A DNA stretch of 64,000 nucleotides from Thunnus maccoyii (Eukaryota > Chordata > Actinopteri > Scombriformes > Scombridae): contig NC_056550.1 in the NCBI RefSeq assembly GCF_910596095.1, forward strand, positions 17,516,501 to 17,580,500, in the 5' to 3' direction. Positions 1 through 11,079 of the stretch are shown here, piece after piece; within the stretch, counting starts at the first letter, position 1, and each line of letters begins with the position of its first letter. The translations under genes were made by a program, and so were the position numbers. The notes under the pieces were generated by a model, which saw only the letters and a list, made by a program, of their open reading frames with translations, made no database searches and had not been told where the DNA came from.

Positions 1-1
1 A

Positions 2-352
2 AGAGCTGTCAGCCGCTCAGAAGTGGAAGAGATGCTCGGTGAGGATGTCGCATTCTTCGAAACCTCGGCTAAAGACGGTACCGGCCTGGACGGTGTGTTC
101 ACAGCCCTCGCCACTCTAGGCGGACTGCCCGACGAGACGGGCCCATCACGGCATCAGATCGTGTCCATCCTCACCTACCAGTCGTTGTGCATCGGCCAGC
201 GAGGCAAGAGAGGGAGCCGTACGCGGGGGCTCGGTGCGCCCTGTGCCGCAGTGGATCCTCTGGCGCGCCGCCCGAGCTTCACCAGCGACCTGCGGATGGT
301 GCTTGGATCAAGCACCAAACACAACAAACCCGAGAGGTGTCAGATTCAATGA
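2..352 (+). CDS. 3' end of a Ras-superfamily small GTPase (partial)
   Basis: The frame is open from the window edge to a TGA at 350-352, so only the C-terminal part of the protein is present. It carries the G5 box of small GTPases (FFETSAKDGTGLDGVF, with SAK contacting the guanine base). A long basic and serine-rich tail follows, and the protein ends in CQIQ, a CaaX prenylation box whose last residue favours farnesylation. This points to a membrane-anchored Ras-like switch protein. The tail is longer than in classical Ras, and I could not settle the subfamily; Ras-dva or a RASL group are possible. The true exon start and the G1-G4 boxes lie outside the window. The family call is firm, the member call is not. 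Confidence 0.7.
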   Translation, partial: RAVSRSEVEEMLGEDVAFFETSAKDGTGLDGVFTALATLGGLPDETGPSRHQIVSILTYQSLCIGQRGKRGSRTRGLGAPCAAVDPLARRPSFTSDLRMVLGSSTKHNKPERCQIQ

Positions 353-496
353 ATTGTGAGCCCTCTCGATAAACCAATTGTAGTAGTATGCTGCAATGTC
401 GTATTATGTAAGGAGTTATACTCTGCAGCACCTGGCTGGACCAGTGCATTCATATTTTGTTTTTTGTATATATAAAACTGTGTTATATTATCCTAT

Positions 497-506
497 AATA
501 AATAAA
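497..506 (+). terminator. Overlapping polyadenylation signals of the GTPase gene
   Basis: Two overlapping AATAAA hexamers lie about 145 bp after the stop codon of the small GTPase, in AT-rich DNA with a T-rich stretch downstream. They are the likely end of its transcript. Confidence 0.5.
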
Positions 507-2068
507 TTCAATCTTTCTAATTGTATTGTCTTAATCTGTTTAATCAAATAGGTCATTTTAATTTATTCCTGACATAAAGCTTGCGTAAGAAAAAGAACAA
601 GGAGACAGTGAGGTATTGTTAGATTATGCTCATGAACGCAGGCAATCAATTGTTTTCTATTGATGATGAAAACCTGACCATGAGTGTGTGTGTGTGTGGG
701 AGGGAGCAGGTGAGGAGATGACTCAAATATCGACCTCAAAACGTGTTCTAATACCGTCATCAGACACGACGGATTGTTCACATTTTCAAGCGCCCACTCA
801 CTGTGAATGGCATCAAGGACACAGGTGTGTCGATGCCTCTCGTGCATCACCATGGTATTTCAAGAAAACAAAGAATTGGAGAATATTTTATTTAAAAAAA
901 ATTTAAAAAGGGAGGGAGGGGGGGGGGGGAGAGACAATGAACTCTATGGGATCAGCACCATGGAGAGAGCCCAACGATCATTAAACTTAGCTCTCACTAT
1001 TATTCTGCCACTGAATATGTAATTGATTTCCTTTCACTTGTAAAAACACCGTAATTTAATTAATTCAAATGTGCAATTTCGAACAGGCTGCATCAGTCTA
1101 TGCTCGTGTATCTCTCTGAATATGAAAGCACTTCAAAAGCAATAAGTTTTGGTCATTAACTCCCTTTGAATAACAACAGTTTACACAGATTGAGTCCAAA
1201 TCAAGACAGAGAGATTTTTTTGTATAAATTAACCAATTTATAAAGATTAATTCATACATTTATGTGTCAAAAGTTGAAATCTACTGAAAAAAGTCATACA
1301 TTTTTTCTGAGAATGTACAAAGGCTCCAGTCAGAGCTGGCAGGTAAATTAAAGTCCATTCAGATGGTATTCTATCTATTACACGTGATAAGATTGTGCAC
1401 ATGCAGCTCTTGCATTAAGTTTCTTGCTAAAATGTCATTTGTTTGTCAGTATACTGAACATGGTGGCTTCTTAAATAAGGTCTGCGGTATAAAATTAGAT
1501 TAGTCTTTTTCACAGGTGTATTTACAAAAGCAGCGACATTTACATGTATTATATACACATAATACTGAAAAGACACTCAGGCCAACTCAAACAATTTCTT
1601 CTGAACCAGGAGAGTAATAATCTTTAGCTAATGGTAAAAGGACTTGATGAGTTTTTTTTTTAGTTTCAGTTGCAGCCTAATTACAAGATAATACCTGGAG
1701 GCTTTTAAAAAATATATTAACATCTATTGAAAAAGCAAATCTCATCCACACCAGTGTGACGACAATTCTTACAGTATTGCACTCGTCTAATTATTTCCAG
1801 TGTTACTAAAATACAGTTTGTGGTAATTTGAGTTACGATGGCAGCTAAACAGAAAAGTAACATTTAAGGGGAAAAAATCTGTCTGTGTATGTGAAAAATG
1901 GAATAGCCTTAAATAAAGAATTTAAATATTGTATGTTAGACTGGTTTTCTTTATCAATATCAGAGTATTTTTCAAGCTGAACCACATTTTTTGTGTTTTT
2001 TGTATATTTTGTCAGTCTAATCCACAAATGATCTCCCTCTTAAGTTCACCGATCTAATAACATTACTG
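507..2068. other. Intergenic DNA between the GTPase and RSAD1
   Basis: AT-rich DNA with no supportable gene. It holds a short TG run near 687-700 and a G-rich tract near 909-932. Because RSAD1 runs leftwards, the last few hundred bases before 2069 include its 3' UTR. Confidence 0.5.
909..932 (+). repeat. G-rich low-complexity tract
   Basis: An A-rich stretch is followed by runs of three, three and about twelve G residues. It is simple sequence that could fold as a G-quadruplex. No gene relation is visible. Confidence 0.5.
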
Positions 2069-5000
2069 TCATCGTGGGTTGGAGGTCTTCTCTGTTTGTC
2101 CATCAGCTTGGTGGTCTCTTTGTGGTCTCTGAAGGATTGATGTTTCCAGCTCCAACAGTAGAGATGGCAGCATGCTGTCCAGCAAGGCCAGTCCATCCCA
2201 GGAGCAGCGCAGACCTCTAATAAACAAAGAAGAAACAAAATTTGAGAGATTCAGCAAAACGGGGGAATTTCTTTCTCACCGATAAAACAAGTATAATAAA
2301 ATGATACATCACCTGTCATCAAGAATCAGTTGTCCACTCTGTAGGAACTCTTGGACATCAGTGGACGTACCAAAGATTTCATGGAGACCCAGCTGAGGGC
2401 TAAACAACTGCCAATGCTGTTTAATACCAGAAAATAGCAAATAAGATAATTTCACATCTCAGAGTTCACTGCATACTGAACATCACCTTCACTGATAGAG
2501 AATATTAAAAGAAACTGTGCTGAATAGAATGTTTATGTAGGAATAAAGGTTTTATTGTGTATGTGCTTCACCTTGTGAGTAATGCCCTCAGTCATTCTCA
2601 TTCCCATCACCAACACCTCCTCCAACCTGCCAAACAAACAACTTTCATAACAGAAATTCACAGAGACTAGACTTTGACAATAACAAGGATAGGACAGAGT
2701 GAGCAAATGTTCTGATAATAGCGTTTCACAAGGACAGAATGTTTGAAAGAACAAGCACGTGTACAGCGACCTCAAACACCATGTTTCTCACATTCTTAAG
2801 TTTATCTTTGTGGATTGGCTGATATATAATTGTTACATTTCACATAGGCAGAGAAGTTCTGGGTGAAACTGAAAAGCTGCCCCCTCGTGTTATAACCAAA
2901 ATACACTCATAATGAGACACAACACTACTGCCTGTAAGTGCAACAACTCACAGTTCAAGATGGCTGAGCTGAATCCTCCTCCGTGTTCCCTGTCCCCTCT
3001 GCTGGACCTCACGGATCCAGATGTCGGGCTCCAGAGTCTGGGTCCTGGCCTCCCGAATGACACCTCCCTCCCCCAGAGGCACAAACCGCCCATGTGCTCC
3101 TGTCACAGATGAAAATATTAAAACAAACCTCTCAACAAGTTCAACAATCATCAATCACTGCTTTTAGATTACCTGGGCCAACACCGATGTATTGTCTTCC
3201 CTTCCAGTAGCTCATATTGTGATGACTCACTGCATTCTGCATAACACAAAGTAAAGCAATTATACTCTAATTGAAACATACTTATGAATATTATATTCCA
3301 TTTCTGCCACATCCATTCCGCCAGATGCCACTAAATTCTACACACTGCACATTTAAGTCTTGCTCTATAAATATTAGTATTCCAAAACCTGATCCTTACA
3401 TTTCTACTGCTAAACCGCACAGAAAAATTACATCTGCAGGGTCATCTGATAATATGCTTCAACATAAATCTGAAGTAAATAATACTGAATTAAATGTTTG
3501 TTTCCTGTTCCAAAGGTTCAAAATGTGTTTTTTTTTCAGTTTCTGTGCATTTCAGGAGAAACCTCCAGAAGCTTTGAAGAGCAAACTCTAAACTTTTATT
3601 GGGTCAAAGCTTACTTTCCTGTTTACCGCGGTTCTTTATTATAACAGCAGTTATTTTTGCAAAAATTTAATCCTAAAAATAAACTTCCTTTGATCTTTAT
3701 TCTTTTGTCTTTGTCTTAAATGGTTCATTTCTCTTTATCTTAGTTTATTTTCAATTTCCTTGTCTTTTAAAGTCCGCCTCCATGTGTGTATGTGCAGAGT
3801 TTGACACCAGAAGGCTGTTTTCACATTCATCTGCTGAAAGTGGAGAGTTTCTGTGAGCTCACAGAAAATCAGAGTTTAAGGCATGAACTTATGAGCATGA
3901 TTTGTGACATCGCTCAACTAGTTTGGAGCCAATTATGGTCCAATATGCAACCTACACAAGTGTTATATGGAAACTTGGAGCCTCCAGTGCAGGAAGGAAC
4001 TGATGCCTCAAAAGGTGAGGAGGACAAAATTCTGATAATCAGTGAAATGTAATTCTGCTGAGGACTTACATGTCTTGCAAAGTTTGACACCTCGTACTGC
4101 AGAAAGCCATGCTGGTGGAGAGTCCTCCTGGCACACTGGTACATCTCCGCTGTCACATCATCAGCGGGCACAGTCACTTCACCGCATTGCACCTGTTTAA
4201 ACAGCTGGGTGCCTCGCTCCAGGGTCAGCTGGTACAGAGACACGTGATCGTCACACACCCTCAACAGCTCAGACAGCTCTTTCTCCCAGGATTCCACACT
4301 CTGTTTGGGCCGGCCGAACATGACATCCACCGACACCCTCCCTGGGCACAGCTTCCTCGCCTCTTCAATAGTTTGCAAAGCTTGATGAGAACTGTGGTCT
4401 CTTCCCAGAATTTTCAAGTCCTCATCCTGCAGAGACTGACAGATTGAAATTTTGATAAGGGGACTGCGATATTAAACATAACCTAATCTTCTGTGAGTAG
4501 TATTCTATTGATTGCAATCACCTGGACCCCAATGGAGAAACGGTTCACCCCTGCATGGCAAAAATCCTCTAACTTTGACATTCCCACAGGAGTAGGGTTG
4601 ACCTCAAGTGTGACCTCAGCCTTATCTGAGAGGTTTGCCTGCCTGGAAACAGTTTCAAGGATGGCAGAGATGGTTAAGGGGTGTGCCAGGCTTGGTGTCC
4701 CGCCACCAAGGAATACTGAGGTGATGCTGCAAGGAGAAATTAAATGAAAGGAGGATGGGTGAAGCGCAAAGCTACAGGTGATACTGGATGATTTCATGTG
4801 GACGGTCTAATAAATCCCCATACCAGGATACCTGACTGAGCTGCAGCAAGGTCTCTACCTCCCGCTGCAGGCACTCAGTCATGATGTGGTTGTTGTCGGT
4901 TCTGGGTATGTACTTGTTAAAGTTGCAATAGGAGCACCTTCTGAGACAGTACGGCCACTGTAGAAGAGAGGAAGACTTTGACATCACATGGGCAAACTTT

Positions 5001-5287
5001 CTAGACATGACATACTTGCATTAAAAAAAGGCCTGGACTGAAACATTAACATAAGTCAGTGACTGCGTGCATTGGCAGATGTGTGCGTATCTCTGCATAG
5101 AAATGTTTCATCATTAAATTAACCAAAGTCAGCTCACGTGCACATATAGAGACGCCTGCTGTGTGAGATGTGGAGATCCTGCACGTTCAGACACATCTTC
5201 AGTTATTTCTCCGCCAGGAATCCCTGAGAAGCAGCGCAGACCGGGAGAGAGGACACGTCCTGCCGCACGCAACGTGTGTTTTATCAT
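2069..5287 (-). CDS. rsad1: RSAD1, radical SAM domain-containing protein 1 (HemW-like)
   Basis: Nine exons (reading on -): 5287-5138, 4957-4824, 4726-4522, 4435-4070, 3236-3173, 3099-2952, 2626-2572, 2416-2313 and 2216-2069. All introns have GT-AG ends. Together they give 1374 nt, a 457-aa protein (human RSAD1 is 442 aa). The basic N-terminus ([20 protein letters not shown]) looks like a mitochondrial targeting peptide. The radical-SAM CX3CX2C cluster motif is Cys54, Cys58 and Cys61 in [25 protein letters not shown] is at 102-107. The HemW-type central part ([25 protein letters not shown]) and the C-terminal HemW domain ([16 protein letters not shown]) follow. HemW-family proteins bind heme and are thought to act in heme delivery; they are not coproporphyrinogen oxidases. 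A competing donor (CAG/GT) lies 7 nt inside the end of exon 2, but only the TG/GT site keeps frame and human-like length. Confidence 0.95.
3770..4010 (+). repeat. Copy 1 of an unnamed interspersed repeat (repeat X)
   Basis: It lies in the RSAD1 intron between exons 4 and 5. It shares long stretches with the copy at 18190-18425 and, in reverse orientation, with 61905-62215. Common words include TTTTCACATTCATCTGCTGA, GCATGATTTGTGACATC and TGGAAACTTG. The copies are clearly related but well diverged. I cannot see terminal repeats or a tRNA head, so the class is unknown. Confidence 0.7.
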
Positions 5288-5560
5288 TCTGTTGACAGTG
5301 TTTGTTTATCTGACGGCAGATTTAACTGAATGTCTGAAACCGAGGTTGCCCTTCACTTGAACACATGGCTCCTTATTAGTCGCAGCTACACGCGTGTAAA
5401 AGGTACATAACTGCATGATGAAAATTTCACGCAATAAAAGTTAACATGGCAACAATGTGGCGAATATGTAAGTACAAAGTAACGTAAAGTCAGATTATCT
5501 GTTTACATTTTAAATCTTTCTCTAGCAGCTGTGACGTCGTCCCAAACAGGAAGTACAAAA
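5288..5560 (-). promoter_or_regulatory. Probable RSAD1 promoter with a CRE-like site
   Basis: The first 270 bp upstream of the RSAD1 start codon are locally richer in CpG than the neighbouring DNA. They contain a CRE/ATF-like core TGACGTC at 5532-5538. No clear TATA box is placed to act. The promoter role is inferred from position and composition only. Confidence 0.35.
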
Positions 5561-7389
5561 AGTGATTTCCTTTTTGTGTATTACATTCTTTGACCACACA
5601 GAGGCGCTGTTTTGCTAGAGTAAGAATGGCCTATCAACAAGTAGAAAATGTTGTGTGACCAGTTTACTGTGCTGTATTTTACAGTGCATAGGCATATAAT
5701 TTTCAGTACCATTTAGGCAATAGTGTAAGTGAGGAATAGTGAATCAAGAGATGTTGGTGGCTTCTTCTGTTATTGATTGACTAAAGGATCAAGCCTAGGA
5801 GATTGATCACTAATAAGGCACCTGTACAGATTGTATGATTACTGTGAGGAATGAAAGAATGTCTTATAGAGAAAAAAAAGGTATATCAGTAAAGTATCAC
5901 TGTTTCTTATAGCACTTAAAGGGGCTCTGGGGCTTTGGGGGTTTCATACTCATTTAGAAAATCAAATTGAAGCAACAGGAACTCCTAAGGTTTGACAGAC
6001 AATATTTTACATTCAAGTTGACAGCTACTGTTGACTAATTTGGCATCTAATCAGAGGGTACTTCATCCATATACAGTAAATTAAATAATTAAAGGCATTT
6101 TCCAGTGTACTTTCAGTATTTGTATTTATATTATATTTTTTATTTAATCTTCATTTAATCAGGTTGTCTCATTGAGATTTGAACATTCAAACAAAGAACA
6201 TAATCAACAAACATAAACAACACAACTATGGCCAGACAGCCACAATCAACAAAGAATTAATGAAAACAGATACAAGAGTCATAAATAAATATCAGATGAT
6301 AAAGTTTTAAAATGTCCAAGGGGAATGAAATACTCTAGTTGGAGGTCAGTTTGCAGTATATCAAACATTAGATGTAGGATGCACATCAGCGGGGATAACA
6401 CAAGTATAGGTATCAGAAGAAAATGATCATAAATGCAAAAAGTTCTCACAGAGTTAATGCTCACGGTTTTTTTTACTAAACAAACAAGTATGACCACAGA
6501 GGACCATGGACATCTGAATATTTAGCCTAATTGTGTTGGCCTTTTTGCATGAATAAAATATCAGCAGCTCTTTGTAAATGCTGATATTTGTTGTTGCAAT
6601 CACAACACATAAACACACTAGTCTATATTTAGAGTATAAATTTGTGCTCTACTTGCACAGGATCAAACTAATTTAATGAGCTATTGATTTCCCTGAACCC
6701 AGAAAAAACAGTCTGGTGGAAGGACAGTGAAATAACCTTGTAGAGTCACCTTTAAAATCAGGATGTTCATTTGAAGAGAAAAAAAAAAAATCAACACTGT
6801 TCGAGTGATTATAAAAGCCAACACTCATCAGGGTTGCAATTAATCAAACCTCTTCATTATTTTGAGGTAAGAGCCAACATAGCTTTATTAGTGGATAAAC
6901 AATGTTGTCATCAAATAATTACCACTGATCAGCACTGATTAACACTGGAGAGTTTGTTGCTGATTGTACAAATCACCTTGACTGATATGTGTCTCTGTGT
7001 AAAGTCATAGGTCAGAACATTTACAGGGTGGACATGTATGTACTCATCCTTACAGTATTATTTCCAGAATGTGACAGTACACAGTAATTTATTGGATAAT
7101 TAATGTAAGTATTTAATTAAAGACATCAATAATGTGAATGTGCTTTCTGCCAGCTTCAGACCCTGGGGACATTTTCCACCTAATATTAAATCTGGTTCCC
7201 AATTACCTAATCAACAGAGAGGGAGAGTGAGAGAAAGAGGAGAGGGCGACATCAGAAAAGGGGACTGGAATGTGTTTCATTGAATATATGCAACTGCTTC
7301 ATGTTAGGTGTTGAGTGGGAGTTTCTGGAGTTCAGTGAGAAGCCTGAGAACTACTTCAAAAGAGTGAAATTGTATTGACAATCTGCCAA
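5561..7389. other. Intergenic DNA before the GIMAP-like gene
   Basis: AT-rich sequence without a supportable coding exon. It includes the repeat tail near 6135-6210. A purine-rich (GAGAGA) stretch near 7215-7255 may belong to the 5' UTR or promoter of the GIMAP-like gene. Confidence 0.45.
6135..6210 (+). repeat. Probable retroposon 3' tail fragment
   Basis: The segment TTTATTTAATCTTCATTTAA followed by a CAGGTTGTCTCATTGAGAT block resembles a tail motif seen widely in teleost LINE- and SINE-derived repeats. Only this short part is recognisable; its ends are approximate. Confidence 0.4.
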
Positions 7390-9435
7390 ATGGATAAGAG
7401 GAAGAAAGGTAAGCTTGCTGATTTAATACATAAGGCTACAGGTGGAATATACAGTACTGTATCAGTTATTGCATGCCAGTTAGGGAGTGTACAAAAAGTA
7501 TTGGGGTGGGGAGGGGGACTGAATCTAATGTTTCACTTTTTAAAAAAGCAAATCCCTCCCCTAAGTTATTTATGTTTTTGCTGCACCCTCTTCTTAATAT
7601 GTATAGAAATGGCAACAAAATGATAACAAGACAATGATAAAAAGGCAGCAACTTGTTTAGCCATTAACAACCGAATGAGGAAAAACAAGGAATTTAAGCT
7701 GTTACACTCCACTTAAAGCCTTAATAGCTTCATGTTACAATAATATATTGTATTAGAAGTGAAAGAGAAAATTGGGCACATGCAGGCACAGAAATAAAAT
7801 GTACATCCATAGTGAGGGAAAAAATAAAATACCCTCCCTGCTCTCCCAAAAAAATTCAGACCCCTCTCCCTTCTGCCAAAAGAAAAATTATGTTACCCTC
7901 CCTCTTTTCTGATCCTCCCCATTACCCCCTACCCATACTGTTGTTTGTACTGGCCATTACCAGCATTTATTAGAGAAAAGCATCAGCTCTTGAGTTTTCA
8001 AAGCTACAGAAAAATAAACTTAAAGAATTGCAAGGGTTCAAATAATCTTTTCTTGTATTCAAAGTGTCTACTTTTAAAGAAAAAAAAACAATATTTTTTT
8101 GTAAAAACATGACAGCCAAACTGCATCAACATAGAGGGACAGTGGTAGTTGGCAGTATTGCTAATTGGTACACATCCTTATATGAGTCGCTCTCATAGTT
8201 TGTTAGCAAGAGTGGTTAATTTACTTCATGAGTGATTATTTTGCCTAACCCTTGTTGAAACTATTACATGTACCTTTACATTTAAAAGTTGAAGATTCTG
8301 TGGGAAGACAATGTAAAAATAACAATGATAAACATAAGCAAAAGCACATTACTTTGTGAATTCAAGAGTTACTTCTTTCTAAAATAATACTGAACTTAAC
8401 TTTTTCACAGGATCTTCTATGGAATTGAGGCTTATGGTGGTTGGTAGCAGTGGATCCTCTCAGTTATTACTAACCAATGCAATTCTTGGGAGGGAGGAGT
8501 TTTCTAAGGATGTTATCAGCATTTCTGACAGCAGGAAGAATGTTGGAGAACTGGCTGGTAGACGAATGGCTGTGATCAATGGTCCAAACATCTATGAAAA
8601 GGATATATCTCAAGTCAAGAGGAAGATGGAGCTGAGAAGGTCTAAGTGCTTATGTATCCCCGGTCCCCATGCCTTTCTTGTTGCCTTTGACATGGAGAAA
8701 ATCTCCCCAAATGATATAAGAACACCCAAGCTGCTGATGAGGCGTTTTGGAAGACACTGTCTGAGACACTGCATGGTTCTCCTGGCCTGTGAAGGAAATA
8801 CGGAGGGAGCTGCCTTGGAAGACAGGGTGAAGAAGACTGACTGGCACCTGAGAGAACTGATCGAGAAGTTTGGTGGACGCTTTCATGTTTTCAGTAAGAA
8901 CTGGAGAGATCGCAGCCTTGACAGAGAGCTGCTGCAGAAGATCGAGCGGATGGTGGCCTCCTTAGGGGGGGGGCACTTCTCGAGCAGAACTTTCCAGAAA
9001 GCAGAGGTCAGCGTGAAGAAGGAGGAAAAGAAGCTTAGGAAGCAGAGGGCAGCAGAGAATGAGAAGGTGTGGACTGACTTGGAGAAGCATTACATATCGG
9101 ATGAGTTGTATCACCACAAGGATGCCTACGTCACCAATGTTTCGGCAGAGATCAGAGCCAAGGCAGAGATGGACAACGGCTGGCTCAGAACTTCCCTGGC
9201 TAGAGGGTTGGGGACAGGTATTGTTGTGGGAGCTGTCATGGGTGCACTGGTTGGGTCTATAGAAGGGCCAGGGGGGATGATTTTCTATGGGATCATAGGT
9301 GGTGCAGTAGGTGGATCAGCAGGAGGAACAGCCCAGGTGGCTATAAAGCATATGGAAGACAGAGTGGCCCCAACTGCCAGAGTCAACTTCAACTCAATCT
9401 TCATCAATCGCTTCTTTGCAGCTACTCGTCCATGA
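7390..9435 (+). CDS. GIMAP/AIG1-family protein with degenerate GTPase motifs
   Basis: Two exons, 7390-7408 and 8411-9435, join with GT-AG ends into a 347-aa frame (MDKRKKGSSMELRLMVVG...). The AIG1-like fold is recognised from the strand-loop-helix start, the LLLTNAILGREEF segment and GGRFHVFSKNWRD. GIMAPs are immune-associated GTPases of lymphocytes that assemble on membranes. Here the P-loop reads GSSGSSQL (residues 18-25): the invariant lysine is Gln24 and the Ser/Thr is Leu25. The Walker B/G3 region (INGPNIYE) also lacks DxxG, so GTP binding is probably lost. A Lys/Glu-rich helix follows. Residues about 272-318 form a glycine-rich hydrophobic segment that could insert in membrane, and a short tail ends the protein. 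It may instead start at the in-frame ATG of exon 2 (8419). The next gene downstream is also immune-type. Confidence 0.8.
7830..7945 (+). repeat. Pyrimidine-rich tract in the GIMAP-like intron
   Basis: Repeated CCCTCCC, CCCTCTCCC and CCCC runs are separated by short A-rich spacers. The opposite strand therefore has several G-runs. It is simple sequence with possible non-B DNA structure and no coding content. Confidence 0.4.
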
Positions 9436-11079
9436 CTGCATGACTTATGTGTGACTTATGACCTATTTTTCAGGAAGGTATCTAACTGTTGCTATTGCTG
9501 CCGCTGTTGTATAGCTATCAAGCTGACTGGATACCAGATTATATAAGGAAATGTATAATTCCCTTTAGGTAGAAGCACAAACTTTACCTCCTTACTCCTT
9601 TGTTCTGTACGATATGGTTAATATCACCTATATACTATAGGTTACTACACTGTTCAGCTTAACAGCTCAAGCAGACATACTGATTTCCAAAAACAATAAA
9701 TATAATGCCTGATTGAAACTGCAAATGAATTTATTTTAATGAGTTTATACATTTGTGATTTTTGACAACACATGTTTATTGTTTCATGTGTACTTGCTTG
9801 GTAACCATATACCATTTTATTCAACCTCCAACATTTCCTGGTGTCTTGCTGCGGGCAAGGTAAACTATAGTTCAGATAACATTCAGGGTGGAGTCTCCTC
9901 TGAGAGTGCCATTGTCTACAGCACTGCTCCTTCCCTAGGCAACGCACACACCTTAGTGCACCTGTTGAGTGTGAACCACTGCAATCTCTCTACATTACCT
10001 GAAACTCTGAACAGAAGCGGTACAGACTAACTGCAGCGCTATCTGGACAAGAAAGGTAAGTCCCCACAAACCTTTTTACATTGGTTTCTCTTTCATTTTT
10101 GGAAAAGCTACCTCTTTCGTAACTATAAACTCAGACAGAAATCAGTTATTTGAATCATTCATGGACATGATTTATAACCTGAGAATGTTTCCTACATGAA
10201 TGTTAAAGTACAATACAGTCAGGACAAAATTCAGGAGTTACATATAACATAAGATTTCAGTAACTGGTGATTTGTTTTGAGCTTGAGCTCCTTAATGACG
10301 TTGCAAACCATTTGGTTGCTACCTGTTTGACTACATACCTCCCATTATGTCCTCCACTTAACTTATTCTGTTCTCTGTTAGTCTATATGTCCTTGATCAC
10401 AATGAAATTCTTTTTGACTCTAATATCTGACAATAGCAATAAGAAGACACTGTGGTTGAAAATAATCAGAGGGCTAGACTTTGTATCCTGTCCTTTGTGT
10501 ATCGTTATGTAATAAGAGATGGAATGCCATTTTGACGTAACATCCTGTTTGTCTGAGTGCTGCATAGCTGAGCTGAAAATATTTGCAAGTGGTTAGAAGT
10601 TATCAGAAGCAAGTACCTGTAGTCAAAATTGAATATTGATGTGATATTACAATACATTTATCAAAAACAACAAATATTTCAATTAAAAATGTATTGAATT
10701 TGCTGTCTGTAGTTGAACTTGTAACCATATGTACTCATATGTGTATATGTACTCAGTAATAAATATACTAATACTACATTTTAAATTAGATGTGTAATGT
10801 CCAAGCTCTTTTATTCTTTTCTATAATGTCATTATTTCTTAAAAGTAGGAATTCACTCCCTGGTTAATGTTCATTGCATAAAATACAAAGATGCCCTCCT
10901 TCCTTTTATCTATGGATGTTTATCAAATGATTTCTCTGGCCACTTCGTGTGTTAACTGTCAGTTTCAGTTTTCTCTGCATTACCTTATTTATAATTTTAA
11001 CACAACACCCTCTCAAGTACAAGAAAAAAGAAATAGATTTGGTTTTTTTCATACTTTGACGCTGACCTTTTCAGGAATA
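9436..11079. other. 3' UTR of the GIMAP-like gene and 5' region of the TRIM-like gene
   Basis: The left part is the GIMAP-like gene's 3' UTR. A likely non-coding first exon of the TRIM-like gene ends at 10055 with a strong donor (AAG/GTAAGT); its acceptor (TTTTCAG) is at 11074, five bases before the start codon. The rest is AT-rich intron with no other gene seen. Confidence 0.4.

Noticed and set aside
3914-4069. Extension of the RSAD1 exon 4 frame to 3914
   Set aside because: The frame runs on past a strong donor (CAT/GTAAGT) at 4070 into repeat X; the next exon at 3236 continues the human protein.
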